64,000 nucleotides of DNA from Sphaerulina vaccinii. Taxonomy: Eukaryota > Ascomycota > Dothideomycetes > Mycosphaerellales > Mycosphaerellaceae. The translations under genes and the position numbers were made by a program. The notes below the pieces were generated by a model. The model was not told the DNA's origin and ran no database searches. It was given only the letters and a program-made list of their open reading frames with translations. Positions 22,454 to 34,831 of the stretch are shown one piece after another (position 1 is the stretch's first letter; each line of letters begins with the position of its first letter). Location: NCBI GenBank assembly GCA_022570795.1, contig JAKUDP010000009.1:1054001-1118000 (forward strand), read 5' to 3'.

Positions 22454-23426
22454 CCTGGCGCTACCCTCACTATAGGCGAGGATGGAGTCTTCATAGTAGA
22501 GTAGGTGGACGGAGCAGTAGATGGTACCAGAATTGTTTGTGCTTGGGCGCTCGGGACACACTTGTTTGTACGAACTGTTCGTGAGATGGCTGGGATGTCC
22601 TCGAACCGGACCCCACGAGGTCTATGCGTAAACAAACCCTAAACAGCCAAGACCAGTCTTGGGACCTGTCGTCTGCGCCACTTGGTCTGCTTGCTATCGT
22701 CGACAAGCTAGCTGTGCAGTAGGCAGCACGATGTCAGGTCATGTGCCATGTCCAGGCTGTCACTGGTCTCCCGATCATGAAGGAAGACCAGAGGCAACGT
22801 CAGACCCGAGGCGCTGTTCGCAGGGAAGAAGCATGGCGTGCGAGAGCAGCCGAATCTACGGGCGTGCATGAACTGGAACTTGGTTGTCCGAAACGGCATC
22901 CGTACCTGGCGGAGCGGATTTTCCGGCAAAGATGGTCCTTGTATGCGGCGCAGACTTTGCTGCTATGACCGTCATGGGACAAGGACATCGCTGCGAATGC
23001 GTGCGAATGGGCGCAGTAACGCGAAAAGTCGCGTCATTACTGACATAGTCGATGATGGCAGAGCATGAGGAGTCCTAGGAGGTACATGCATTGCGACAAG
23101 TTGCTTTCTGGGAGCTGGTGGAACTAGCCTGTCGTGACTGTGAGCAAAGACGTTTCGTTAGATGACCACTTACTGAAAATGGTAGCTGATCAGGCGACAC
23201 TGAAAATGATTTGGGGCATTAGCAAAGATGCATATGAAGGACGGAGACCTCATGTGCAGAGTACGGCGAGGTGCTGTCGCAATAGGCTTCTGAACTTAAC
23301 AAAACCGCAAAGTGGTCTTCCAATGCTGCTTCTGGTTCTGGCAAACTCTCCCAGAGTCAACAAATCCAGGATAGCGTACATCAACATTCAAGACCTGCTG
23401 AATGGATGACCCTTTTGCACGCCTTC
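22454..23426. other. Intergenic: upstream of coiled-coil gene
   Basis: This 973-bp gap lies between two minus-strand genes and should hold the promoter for the gene starting at 22453. Several small frames occur on both strands, none with a recognisable motif. Confidence 0.5.
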
Positions 23427-24968
23427 TCAATCATGCGAGAACAGAGGTCCGACACTCTCCATCTCGATTTGACCTTGTCCCAACATACAAGCATCGAAGA
23501 AGTCCTGCACCCAATTTTCCTTCAAGCCGTGTCCGTGCAAGAGTGGCAAACGGTTCCTACCCAGAGTCCAAGTGGTCGTGTGCAGGACATTCGCATGGTG
23601 AACTCGAAAGTCGTCTGGACGAACAGTCGGAGCTGGCCGTGATGAAGCTTGGGTGATGGCGCATACAGGAAATGCCATTAGCCAGTAATTTCTGGACCGG
23701 CCAACCTGTGCCTCGACTTCACTGAACTCAATGACGAACCAATCGAGGAAATTGGTCTTGTTGTGCAATACGAAGTGCATAGGCATTGATGACACACTCT
23801 CGATCCTTGCGTGCTTTGAGATGGTCATCCTCGTCATCTTGAGCTTGAACTTGGAGCTAATAGCTCTACAGCCTTCAACATGAGTGCGATTGACGTTGCG
23901 GAAAATTATTGCTGTCAGATCGGTCTGTCTGGAGTCTGTGCCGGGGTCTTGTAGCCATTCGCACACTTGCTGGGTGAGGCTTGCGTTCCAGTGGAGACAT
24001 CCGGCGCGCTGCTCTTGTGATCCGGACGCGAGTGGTGGTGGAGAAGCTCTGTGATAATGTGGTAGAAGTGGAGGGAGAATCGGGTTGCGCTGCGGCCTGA
24101 ACGACGGCTTGAATGCACCGGGTCTTGATTGTAGTGAGGTGGGCATCGGTTCCTCTGAACTGAAGGCCACTGACTCTTCAAGCGTTCTTCCCAAGAACGT
24201 TGCTTGTTGCTGGAAGTTCCTCACATTGTAATGCTGATGGACTGCGGGAGCGACTTCTGGAAAGCTCGAGCTGTTGTGATGTTCCCTTGAAACACTCAGT
24301 GCGTGTAACTTCTCGCTTTTCGGCAACGACCTGTGTAGCTGCGGTGGTGGAGCAGCTTCTGAAAGGCTTCGGTGACTGCATTGGTCTCCAAAAGCACTCA
24401 GGGCGTGTAGATTGTCGCTTTTCGGCAGTGACTTGTGCAGCCGAGTGACGCGTTTGCGGTCCTGATTCGTCTCCAGGTGTGGTCGCTGTGCGCAAGGCTG
24501 CTCGAGTCGTAAGGAGTCGTCCGATTTTCTCTTCAGATCTGGACGTGGTCCTGGCATGGGCATCAAAAATTGCGCCGGGCTTTGGCTGACGACAATCTCA
24601 GGAATGGCGGGCATCGCGAACAGGCCGTTGGTCACTGGCGCGTATGCAGTGCTTCGAGAAGAGCTGCGCTGGACGTCGTCTTGTTCTGGCTCTGCAACTC
24701 GACGTGGCATCTTCCAGGTTTGAAAGTTGTTCTCGTAGTCACTCATAATGCTGTCGAGCTCTAGCATCGGGCCCTTCTCGTGTCCTGTGATGCAGTCCAA
24801 TCTTCGCGCGCACTCCTGTGCGCCTGGCAGCCTCGCAGCGAGCAGAGAAAACCTTTCAATTGCGTCCTCTTGTGCTTCCAGAGAGTCCAATCGCATCTCA
24901 GCGGTTTCCTCAGATGTCCATCTAGTGGTGTTCGGTGTCGAGAAGGCGTTGCGCCGCAGGTGAGGCAT
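23427..24968 (-). CDS. Orphan hypothetical protein with an internal duplication
   Basis: I do not recognise this protein. It is a single open frame of 513 aa from the ATG at 24968. An earlier ATG at 25037 would add 23 residues and is less likely by context. The middle contains two neighbouring copies of a 34-residue unit, HKSLPKSDNLHALS and HRSLPKSEKLHALS, matching a DNA duplication at 24249-24448. The first half is Ser/Pro-rich and probably disordered. The C-terminal part (residues about 340-500) has more ordered-looking sequence (FLDWFVIEFSEVEAQVGRSR). No signal peptide or membrane segment is seen. The absence of known motifs suggests a lineage-restricted gene. Confidence 0.65.
   Translation of the reverse strand: MPHLRRNAFSTPNTTRWTSEETAEMRLDSLEAQEDAIERFSLLAARLPGAQECARRLDCITGHEKGPMLELDSIMSDYENNFQTWKMPRRVAEPEQDDVQRSSSRSTAYAPVTNGLFAMPAIPEIVVSQSPAQFLMPMPGPRPDLKRKSDDSLRLEQPCAQRPHLETNQDRKRVTRLHKSLPKSDNLHALSAFGDQCSHRSLSEAAPPPQLHRSLPKSEKLHALSVSREHHNSSSFPEVAPAVHQHYNVRNFQQQATFLGRTLEESVAFSSEEPMPTSLQSRPGAFKPSFRPQRNPILPPLLPHYHRASPPPLASGSQEQRAGCLHWNASLTQQVCEWLQDPGTDSRQTDLTAIIFRNVNRTHVEGCRAISSKFKLKMTRMTISKHARIESVSSMPMHFVLHNKTNFLDWFVIEFSEVEAQVGRSRNYWLMAFPVCAITQASSRPAPTVRPDDFRVHHANVLHTTTWTLGRNRLPLLHGHGLKENWVQDFFDACMLGQGQIEMESVGPLFSHD
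24249..24448 (-). repeat. Tandem duplication of about 102 bp inside an orphan gene
   Basis: Two units start near 24249 and 24351. Both read as LH(K/R)SLPKS(D/E)(N/K)LHALS on the minus strand. The spacing of 102 bp is exactly 34 codons, so the duplication kept the frame. The copies have diverged noticeably, so it is not very recent. Confidence 0.75.
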
Positions 24969-25037
24969 TGCAAAAACTAAATCGAGGTGAGGTAGGTGTG
25001 GACAAGGATGTGAAGATGTGAAGCCGTTGAAGTGCAA

Positions 25038-25414
25038 CCAGAGAAATGCGGCAAAGTGGGGCCAGACTAGACTGTCACATGAACGATGGTGAATGGTGAG
25101 TATTCGCCCCTCTGCAGGCTGCTACCTGAAAGCTGCTCTGGACAGCACGGAAGGCCGCTATTGGCAAAGCCATGGACTCAAACACAGTATTACGATTCAG
25201 CCTCTCTGTTCTTGGCTTCAGCTTTGCTAGCAGATCGAGCCTACCGTAGGAGCAAAGAGGTTACAGGATCGCGGAGATGCCAGTAACCATCCTTCTGGCT
25301 AGCTTTTCCCATTATCGTTCGCTTGTGTGCGCGCACAAGCAAGGCGATCTGATATGCTCCCCGAGACGGCCACGGGACCGAGTCACCTTCTCTAGACAGC
25401 GTTAGCTGTGTCCC
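25038..25414. other. Intergenic between two minus-strand genes
   Basis: This 377-bp gap should hold the orphan gene's promoter and the aldose epimerase 3' end. A 7-bp perfect hairpin arm pair (GCTTGTG and CACAAGC around a 6-base loop) lies at 25321-25340. Its role is unknown. Confidence 0.45.
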
Positions 25415-26782
25415 TCATAATGACATATCCCATCTTGACTTACACGAGCTCTTGGTACTCTTCCAGGTCTTCGCCAGCTCATGATTCAATGAGAAGTCAT
25501 ATCTGGCTTGCAGCACGTAAGGATCATCCGCGGGACCAAAGATCTGTCTTTTGTCTCTGCCCCATTCTGGATGATTGATGCCATCTATCCAGTCCTCCAC
25601 TTCAATCACAACACAGCCGTACTTCTTGGATACGCGAGGACGCGACTTGTCTTTGAAGAAGCCTTGCGTCTCCTTCAGTGCAAAAGTGCCTACAAATTGT
25701 CAGTCACACCATTCCAAGATAGCACACAATGAGGTCATACCGTTCATGTTATTGCAGGTATACACTTGCAGTGCTTGTTGATCAGTATGCACATCCACCT
25801 GGATCCCTGAGTATGGACTTGCTAAAGTCGCAACAGGCTTGTCTCTCCAATCGTAGGGGCCAAGCTGATCACGGTTGGTCAAGTAAGCATTGTCGTAGCC
25901 GGTGCAATTCGTGCCGCAATTGCCCGTCAGCTTCGGATTGGTGAAGTTGGCACCGAGCTGTTTGGGCGATGACCAGAAGTCATTGAGACTATACTTTTCG
26001 TTCGACAGAATATTGCCAGTAGGGACAGAAATGCCGTCGATGTCAATGCGTTGACCAGCGTAAGGCATGTGCAGGGTGTAGTTCAATGCCAAAGGCGTAT
26101 CTGGGTTCTGGTAGCCATCCCTACATGTCGTTAGCACAATTCTCGGGAAGCGTATATCATGGTCTATGTCTACGTAGACTCACAGATTCCAATAGTCATG
26201 ACTGCTCAGCATGATGGGGGTCCGTTTCGTTGTAGAAAGAGTTGTCATTCTCAGATGCCATGCATGCGGTGTAAGCGTATATGTGATATGCGCAACCACT
26301 TCGCCTGGGAAGCCTTCTTTACCATCTGGATCCACGAGCGAGAATGTGATTGAACTCTCTGTGTGAGCAGTGACTGTGAAGTTGCGCCAATCCCAGCCAT
26401 CAACACCGCCGTGTAAGGTGTCTCGTCCTCCATTGTCGTTGGCACTGATATTGTAGGTAATGCCATCAATATCGAACGTGCTGTTCTTGATCCGGTTGGC
26501 ATATCTGCCAGGAACCCCATTGAGGTGAGGATGGAGCTTCGAGATGCTGTAGTAGGATGCATTGTCGAAACCTAGCACGATGTCACGCTCCACGCCATGA
26601 ACGTCGGTATAGAACAGGTTCGTGATCGAGGCAGCGTATGGGATGAAATGCGCTCGGATGCCCGTACTCTTGATCTCGTACTTGCCGCTCGGCAGCACTT
26701 GCGAACCATTCCCGGGTATTTCTGCGAGTACTGTTAGAGCGAGCATCGCCAGCGTGGCTAACACCTTGAGTCCGAACACCAT
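25415..26782 (-). CDS. Secreted aldose 1-epimerase (mutarotase)
   Basis: Converts alpha and beta anomers of aldoses, and its signal peptide implies action outside the cell. The model is join(26782..26184, 26120..25741, 25689..25415), 417 aa, with 63-nt and 51-nt introns. Joins give SSHDYWNLDGYQNPDTPL and YTCNNMNGTFALKETQGF. The signal peptide is MVFGLKVLATLAMLALTVLA, and an upstream in-frame ATG at 26830 would bury it. The catalytic site is visible. RDTLHGGVDGWDWRNF and SSHDYWNL carry the conserved histidines, and CVVIEVEDWIDGINHPEWG near the end carries the acid/base glutamate. Several N-glycosylation sequons (NAS, NST, NIS, NFT, NYT, NCT) fit secretion. A possible last intron at 25451 would shorten the tail by a few residues. 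Confidence 0.9.
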
Positions 26783-27953
26783 GGCTGTAAGTCTGTCACG
26801 GCTTAGCGAAGTAGTGAAGAGGCATGGCATGATCTTATACGGGCGGCCCGCTTGAGCGCCTTCAATCTATCTTGCAAGATTCCTGGTTTCTCACGCGGTT
26901 CCTGAATTGCGAAGAGGAGTTGCATTTATCCACCTTCGTGCATATATTGCTCGCTCTACGCGAAGCAAGGAGGCTGGAAACCACATGGCTTCGTCCCAAA
27001 GACCTGGCACGGGCTTTGGCTTGTCTCTGGCTTGTATCTGCTCAGCAGCTGCGAAGACGCTGGGCTAAGCTCTTTGCTGATCACCCTGTACCTAGGATGT
27101 TGTCATAAATGACCGGTAGTGAGCAGTTGAGGTTGCGGAGACCGAAGAGATGTCACATGTCATTTCGCTTTCGGCTCATCGGCATTGGCTCTCTTCCTCA
27201 ACTGAGTCAACTGAGCCACCACATCATCTTACTGCAAGCGGCCTTCATCCACGCCCTAATATCGAGTGCCTTGCTGAATTGCATAGGAGATTTGCAGACA
27301 TCAAGAATTCGTTCTGACCTAGACTCCCTATAGCTTGTGCAAGCAAGCCAGCATGATACGGAAGCAAGGAATGGTGGTCGTCGCCCCCCGCTCGAACAGG
27401 CTCTGTTGGCAGAGACCGATCCTCTGAAGTCGGCTCTGAACCGGCTTGGTGTCGACGAATGGCCACGGAAAGGTATTTCTGGCCACCAATATGCTGATCC
27501 GTGCCTTTCGCAGCACAAATTCTCTGATAGTCTGCAGAAGGATTTATGCCGAGCGAGAGGATTGGTGACAAGACATCATCAAGTATCTTCAAGCGTTGCA
27601 GACATCATTGAGCGATCTGTCCAGTCTGTCCAGCATCGCTTACGATGATCTGATAGTCTTGGAGCTTCCCGGCTGCTTCGTTGTGCAGAATCGCCATCTG
27701 CATTACACAAAAAGTAGCAGACTTCGAGCCCTTGGTTAATATTCAAAAATATCGCTGACGATCTGCGATGGACTTGACGCACGCCATGGAATCCTGCATA
27801 CCATAACGCTTGGCAACTCATGTTCATTTTTGGCAAAGAGGGCGAACATGCCTCTTGCTTTAAAGTCGTCTGATCTTCTTGTCTGCATGTACTTCGAGGC
27901 AACGGCATCATCAAAGCTCGACTTTCGACCTCGCTATCTGCAGCAAGGCAATC
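26783..27953. other. Intergenic, divergent promoters expected
   Basis: This 1.17-kb region lies between the epimerase (minus) and the four-TM protein (plus), so both promoters lie here. Overlapping short frames at 27207-27650 on both strands have no motifs. A direct TCAACTGAG repeat occurs near 27200-27215. Confidence 0.45.
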
Positions 27954-28574
27954 ATGGCGCCCTTCATTCCCGCACGCTGGCCAGCAGGCTCATCTCAGGT
28001 CAAGTATATCCTGGCCGCGCTGTTCGTCCTGGCTTTGGTGACTCTAGCGCTGGGCATCACAACCACAGTACAAATTTCCACGAGCAGCACATATTTGTAT
28101 CAACCTGCTGTCAAACCACCTTCTACAGCGTAAGTCGCTCTCAGTGCTGCCCATGCTGTCACTCACGTCTTCTAACGCAATCATAGTGTCATCTTCTTCT
28201 ATGCGGCTGGGCTGCCTCTAGCGACAACATTGGCGCACGCAATTGAGCTAGTGCTCTTCTTCACTGGTCTGCTCCACCCCATCATCTCGATCGTCTGGTC
28301 CATTATCGCCCTGGCGGTATGGATCTCCGTGGAAGTCATGTGGGGTGTTTGCGAGTATAGCCCAGACACATCTGGAGAGGGTTGCCCCAGATTCTACGCG
28401 TATAGAATGTATCCTGGAGAGAACTGGCAGGAGGGAGTGTGGATTGCTCGATTGGCTTTCGGAGGTATCTCTGCTGTTCTTCTTGTGGTGTACCTGGGTT
28501 ATGCAGGAAGAGCTATTGATTTGATCAGGCGGGAGAGGAAAGCGCAGAGAAAAGGGTTGTTGACGAAAGTGTGA
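27954..28574 (+). CDS. Four-TM membrane protein, unknown function
   Basis: The model is join(27954..28129, 28187..28574), 187 aa, with a 57-nt intron that has a TCTAACG branch site. The join gives QPAVKPPSTAVIFFYAAGLP. Four hydrophobic segments are visible: YILAALFVLALVTLALGI, VIFFYAAGLPLATTLAHAIE with VLFFTGLLHPIISIVW, IIALAVWISVEVMWGV, and IARLAFGGISAVLLVVYLGY. The arrangement recalls small fungal MARVEL-like or claudin-like proteins, but I cannot place it firmly. The loop before the last segment has two cysteines (GVCEYSPDTSGEGCPRF). The tail is basic, so it likely faces the cytosol. Confidence 0.82.
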
Positions 28575-29748
28575 AGGTGCATTGAGCTCTGAAGAGTGCA
28601 GCTGATGGGAGGAGTAATGTCTAATGTTTGGTGAGCAGCAATGTAGCGCGAGATGGAATACGAAATGGTGGTCGTACAGCCGTCTTTCGAAGAAGACTTC
28701 AGAGGATACTCAGATGCGAAGAGCACAGGTGAGAGTGCTTGTAAGTATGAGAGATAAGCTGACGACTTTCCGATATCGTACCTGAGAGGCACAGCAGATC
28801 AATAGTCTGGTCGCACCTCCATCATCGTGGCCATGATTTGGCCTTAGCATTCGTAGCACTGCGACACCATACTTGTCCAGTGAACAATGGTCTTGCAATG
28901 TGCTAGTGGCAACCCAAATGCACCAAGTTCTAGTTCAGTAAGAGATGAACGCTCTGTAGCCATACATCCTGGTGACCTGTCTGCCACAAACGTCACGAAA
29001 GCGGCGGGAACCCAATGGCAGATCGTGGCGAACAGCTTGAGGACATGGTATGCATGCTTTCATGATTCGTGATGAGACAGCCACGAGCAGATCTCCAGTC
29101 GGGCGGGTCCAGGGTCTCCTCCTCTTACACTGGCGCGGTACCAATATGGCATCTTGTAGTGTGGAACCTGATAGTGAAGTGTGAACACTCGAAGAGGAGA
29201 CGATGTTCGTGGAAGGAAGACCCTCTCGCTCGAAACACTTTTGCATATGATATCGAGGGAGGGAGGATCGGCCCGCTCACAAGTGCTTTCCTCGGAGTCC
29301 CGCGTCACACAAACGAACTCCACCGAACAAGTGTGTTCGCGCGACTACGGCTCACAGCTGTAGGAGATCGACATCTCAACAACACTCTTGCAACACATGA
29401 TCCTGTGTAGCCGGAACGAGTGACAGTCAAAGAAACACGATCTGCCACAACCGACATCCTCAGCACATCGAGTACAGCCAGCCAAACAACCACTTCCAGG
29501 ACAAACCCTGCCCGTCTTCACCAAGTCTGCCTCACATGCGCAGCAGCAGAGAGGCGAGAAGAAGCAAGCACGACCGACTTCTTGCCTTCTCGCAACTCGA
29601 CACCGAAAACATCACTTCCTCAGACATTACACCACGAGGTCTACTTCATATGCCGTGACACCACCAAATACCAATTTGCTTATGCCAACATTTGCATATC
29701 TGCACAGCTACTACATGTCTTGACCAGCTGCGGCCTTAAACGACAATC
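28575..29748. other. Intergenic: upstream of J-domain gene
   Basis: This 1.17-kb gap lies between two plus-strand genes. The last 350 bp are C/A-rich, as is usual for fungal core promoters and 5' leaders. No gene seen. Confidence 0.5.
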
Positions 29749-32700
29749 ATGGTCAAGCCAGACCTGAAGCACAACTGTATGCCCGCTCGCAAACATCACC
29801 GCCTTTTCTGTCGATATACGCTGACTCGACCTCACTTCCAGATTATCAGGATCTGGATCTGCCGACCACTGCCTCCGTCGACGATGTGCGTAAAGCTTAC
29901 CGAAAGCTCGCCCTGCAGTACCACCCCGATCGCAATGCTGGGAGAGAGGAAGAATGTGTGCCGCGCTTCCAGGCCATTCAGGCGGCGAATGAGATCTTGA
30001 GTGATCCGACGTCAAAAGCGAAGTACGATGCAGATCGGCGGAAAGTAGGACTGTCTCCTTCATTTGGCAGAACCACCGCACCTGGGCCCACTGGCAATCC
30101 ATATGCAGCACGATCAGACTTTCCTCCGCCTCCGAGGCGCACCCAGCCAGGTACATGGCAGCGACCTGGAGGACCGACCACGCCTGGGCCACAACCCACT
30201 GGAGCTGACAGATTCACAAACTTTCCGCGACCCGGTGGTGCTACACCTCAGAAGAATCCCGCGGCGGACAGAACCCAGCAGTTTCGTGCGTGGCAGAATA
30301 TGAAAGAGCCTAACACTGCGCATCGTCCTCCGCCTCCAGAAGTGCCACCACGTCAGCAGGCACCACCTCGATCACCTCAACCACCCACTCCAGGCGCTGC
30401 GCCCACATCAGCTCGACCGCAAGCATCTAGGAAGAACACGAATATGGAAGAGAGGATAAAAGCGGGAATGAGATATGGCACAACACCCGCGGAGGATGCA
30501 GCGAGAGGTCCATCTGCGTGGCAATCTTTCCAGAAGAACAATGCTGGCCAGCCTGGTCTGAGTAGTAATGGACAGCGCAGACGGCCTCCTGCAACACCTA
30601 AGCGTCCAGGCGGATTTGATCCTAGCGCACCGGGCTCGGATGAGAGAGCTGCGCCGCAATCGAGTCACTATGTGCACAGACACAAGTCGGAGGATCTCGG
30701 GAGCGATGGCTTCCCACCTCCACCACCAGGACCTCCTCCTGCATCTTCGCCGCATTCGCCAACCTCGCCTGATGCGCAGCGACCATTCGCGGATCCATTA
30801 CGGCCTTTTCGCACTAGACCGTCCAACGAGGATGCGCCGTATGCGGAAGGGAATCGCACCAGTACACCGTACTCGTCTTACATCGGCGAGAAGACTGCAT
30901 TCAATGCTGCTGGGCTTGCACGATCGGCCAGCGTGCGTGATACGGCGAAGCTATCGCCTCAGAGTGCTAAGAGTTCATCCTCCACACGTGCACGTAGCGT
31001 CGATCCTGCAACGCGACGTAAACAAGCCAGCAGTGGCAATTCTACTAAACCATCACGGGGCAACGGATTTGCCGCCGGGATGTACAGCGACTCTAGCTCA
31101 GCATCGCAGGAGTCCTCTGACGATGAAGATGTGACCGAAACACCCGAGGAGATGCCCGATTCGGGGCACCCAAGCACGACCTCTTCCAACACTGCACAGC
31201 ACGGAGGACCTGCTGGGAAAGAGAGACCAATCAAGACACCGAAGCCTCCGAGTCGACGCGTTCCCAATAGAAATGGAATCGCGAATCAGTACCCGCAGCC
31301 AAGCAACGATGGCGCTGCGCATACTGATGGCGAACAGCCGAGCATGCAAGAGCGTAAGAAAAGCGAAAACATGTACGACCCCCCTTTCACTCAACGTGCT
31401 TCAAATCCTTCTTCTTTCAGCCGTGGAACTTGGGTTGCTAACCAATTCGGCACTGGCAATGCAAAGGGTGGTAAGCCGAGCAAAGCCAGTATCCCGTTTT
31501 GGGCAATCCCAAGTTCCGTTTCACCAGCAGCAAAGCAAACGAACACGCACGCCACTCCGAACAGCAACATACCTAGCACGACACCCGTACACCCAAAGAC
31601 AGGTCCTTCCGTCTCACATTCGTCCGGAGATCAAACATCTCACGACGAGCTTGCTCTGAGAGCCTTCCGAGCAGAATTTGGGAGGCGACGCGGGAATGTT
31701 GAGCAGCTCAACCAGCTTGACATGACCATGTTTCAGAAGGCAGTCACTCTTGTCCGAAGTGGAACTTCCACTGGAGATCGAGAATTCGATCTTTGTCTTT
31801 GCGAAATTCTCGCCCGCTTTTCACTTGGTTCTACAGCATCACCCCAGAAGCTTGCTGACAAGGCAATTCCAACTCACAGTTTCACCTTCGGAATCGATCA
31901 CGATACCTTCACGCAAACCAAAGGCAAGAGTCGAAGCGTTGAGGAGATTAACACGACCTTCTCTCCGGGAGGTTTTCATGGAAAGTTCGAAGGGTCAGGG
32001 GATTACTTTGGATCCGAAGAAGCACGCAGACCATCTCCTGCACAGCGCCAGTCATCACGGCACAGTCGACGCGCTGCAACCACGGATTCGACACCTGTCA
32101 GCAACGGCCCATCGCCTATGCCACCTCCGCCACGACCCACGGGCAGCGATACTTCACAGCCAGGCTCGAACGGGCCGTTCAGCCCAGAAGCATGGCAAAA
32201 GACATTCAACGATGGCGGCGCGTTCGCATGGCCGCCGCCGCCACCCAACCCACCAGGTTCGAAAGCACCCAGCAGGAAGAGCAGCCGTGTGACGAAGGCA
32301 AACGGCACTGGACCAGCCCTTGGCACAGCGCAGCAGCCACATGTAATCGATGACGGTGACGATGTTGTTGAGGTGGACAGCACTGGTCGTCCACTGAATG
32401 GCACTAGCTCTCTGGACGATGGAGACGCCATGGACATTGACACGCCACCACAGGCTGGTAAGACTCTACCGGCCGAGCAGAGCGCACCGTCGGCGAAAGA
32501 AGCCCGTCTTTACTCTGTGCCGCCATCCGAATGGCGGCAGCAACAAGCTTCACAACAGCCACAACACCTCCGACATACTTCCAGCTCGGCACGACGAGCA
32601 GAACGAAAGTCGGCCAGCGAGTCGAGCTTCAATGTCAACTTAGATGATCTGCGGCACACAGAGCCATTTGCACGAAACAATGATGGGTTGAAGGATCTAG

Positions 32701-33167
32701 GTGATTTGGGTTCGAGCTTGCCATTCGCTTCCAAAGCATCATCGACACTGCCAACTCAGATGCCGCGCCCCATGTCATACCTGCAACAGAGCACACCGCT
32801 ACCTAATCCACCAGAGAGTCCTACGAAACTTACCAGGATAAGTTGGGAGACATATTATCAGAAGTTCGCGACCTATCTGGTTGCTTTTCATATTTGGAAT
32901 AAGACCTATCTGCAGCATTTTGCAACTTGTGAAAAGGAGGCAGAGGATCGCATAAAGAATGGATGCGGATGGCTTGCACAGAGTGGCGATACTGTCGATG
33001 GCTTGGGAGGATTTGGCAGCTACTTGCGTTCACTCAAGAATGAGAATCAAGCCCGGGAGACTTATGGCGTTGGACGTGATAGGCATTTGGAGGCTGTCGA
33101 GAAGTTCGAAAAGGTACGCGAGCGTGTCAGAGCATTGACTGAATCTGGTACTTTGGCGGATGTATAG
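29749..33167 (+). CDS. Large J-domain (DnaJ-like) protein
   Basis: Hsp70 co-chaperone-type protein. The model is join(29749..29776, 29842..33167), 1117 aa. The first exon encodes nine codons, and a 65-nt intron joins it to give MVKPDLKHNYYQDLDLPTTA. The J domain occupies about residues 8-75 with the HPD motif in ALQYHPDRN. About 900 residues of Pro/Ser/Thr-rich, low-complexity sequence follow (for example PPPPPGPPPASSPHSPTSPD) with many SP/TP sites. The C-terminal 100 residues (ISWETYYQKFATYLVAFHIW onward) are ordered, Trp/Tyr-rich and probably a conserved domain. Partner and client are unknown. The great length of the disordered linker is typical of some fungal J proteins with regulatory roles. 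Confidence 0.88.
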
Positions 33168-33376
33168 AGTTTCAAGCGCCTCTGTGCGAGGCTGCGGCAT
33201 CGTGAGCGGAAGCTTTGAATTGACGAGAGATGAGAATTGCATGAGCTGCTGAAGACCTGCAGCTGGTTTCCTGCATGAAGATAGAGCTAGTGTGTTGCTT
33301 TATACCCCAGGAACAGGAACGTGGTCCTCAAACCACTTGAACATTGCATGGTGCTATCCCTGTGCCTTGAGGTCTC

Positions 33377-34831
33377 TTACACAGTCATCCTCTCGGTGAC
33401 CATTTTCTTGCCAAGGTCAACTCCTTTATCGAATCTGTTCTCTGGGTGTATTTCTTCTTCACCTCCAGCAGTTTCTCCCAGTTCTCGCCGTATACCTCTT
33501 TCAAGTCATTCCACTCATGCAAGAAGCCTGCATGGTACTCTCCATGAAAAGCGTTCTTGCCGCCAATCTCTGGCCCGACTTTCGCAAACTGTTTCAATTT
33601 CCTCAATATTGGCCGGTGCAGTCTCTGAAGACGTGCCTAGCAACACTTGCATCACATGTCTGCGACCACGTGCGTGTCGCCAAGCCGAGCTGGTCGGAGA
33701 TGGAACGCTGTTGAACGCGGCATGTTGCATGAACTCCAGCAATACAGTGCTACCAACGCCGAAGCCAGGATGGAGATTATACGAGTCCTCATACCATTTC
33801 CAGGCTCGAACCAGAGTCTCCTCATCGATATCTGAGATCATAGCAGCCGATGCCCAGAACTTGTTCACGCCTTGATAAATCTTGAATGAATCTGCCATGG
33901 AATTGATTTGTTGTAGGGTCTGCTCGAAGGCTACGACCTCGACGGCACCTGGCAAAGCGAATGCCCAAGCGAAGCCTTCTCTGCTTCGTGCATGACTTTC
34001 TCCATTGAAGTCCATCGCTATGATTGCGATATCTGGTTTGGCTCCCTGGTCTGGTTGACCCATGCCGGGCCCTTGGTTACAGACATGCATAGATACCTTG
34101 GGATCTGCTTCTCGGAGATGCATAGCAGCCACTGCCTTCGAGGTTTCCGCAAGCGAAGAGTACGGTACCAGAATGATTGCTCCGAACAGCTTATTCGATA
34201 CACGCTTGAGGCGGAGTTTGAGAGCCGAAACGACTCCAAAGTTTCCACCTCCGCCACGTAGACCCCACATCAAGTCCTCTTCACCATCTTGCTTCGCCCA
34301 GACTGTTCGTCCATCGCGGGGTACAACTTGAGCATCGATCATATTCTGCGGATCAGATATCATACCGTACTCATGAGACAGCCAGCTTAGGCCTCCGACT
34401 AGTGGAGCACCTGTGACGCCAACCCAGGTACAGCGTGCACCTACTGCACCATACCCAGGAGCACGAGCCTCAACGAGGTTATCCAGCTCTCCCCAAGCAA
34501 GGCCTGCGCCGACAGTGGCGATCTCGGTGGCAGGATCGAATTCGAATTGTTTGAAGCCTTGCATGCTGACGATAACATCCCGAGCGGATGAGCCACCAGT
34601 ACCAGTGTTGCGTATAGCAAAGTCCAGCTTCGAGGTGTAGAGATACTTCACGACCGCTTCCAATGTCGAAAGATCTGCCGGAGTGACAACCAGTCTTGGT
34701 TTACGATCCGCCCAGATGGACCACGGTGCTGCTTCAGCTTTGAACTGTGCCTGTTCTGGTGTGTAGAAAGTTGGGCATATCCTTTTCAGCTCAGAGATTC
34801 GTTTCGCGGTCGAGTCTGTGAGGTCGCCCAT
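33377..34831 (-). pseudogene. FAD-linked oxidoreductase (berberine-bridge type) with two frameshifts
   Basis: Flavoprotein oxidase of the PCMH/BBE type. The first frame starts at 34831 (MGDLTDSTAKRISELKRICP) and covers the FAD-binding domain (RNTGTGGSSARDVIVSMQGF, GLRGGGGNFGVVSALKLRLK). It leaves the coding track near 33598-33606. From there conserved sequence continues in the next frame (KVGPEIGGKNAFHGEYHAGF, YGENWEKLLEVKKKY). Near 33446-33450 the coding track returns to the first frame (DPENRFDKGVDLGKKM), ending at 33377. One extra base and one missing base explain this. Reading without correction gives a 438-aa product that loses the BBE end. No intron fits. I infer a decayed gene or two sequence errors. 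There is no signal peptide. Confidence 0.75.

Noticed and set aside
27207..27650. Overlapping open frames on both strands between the epimerase and the four-TM gene
   Set aside because: Mutual overlap on opposite strands is what chance frames in GC-balanced DNA give. None has motifs.
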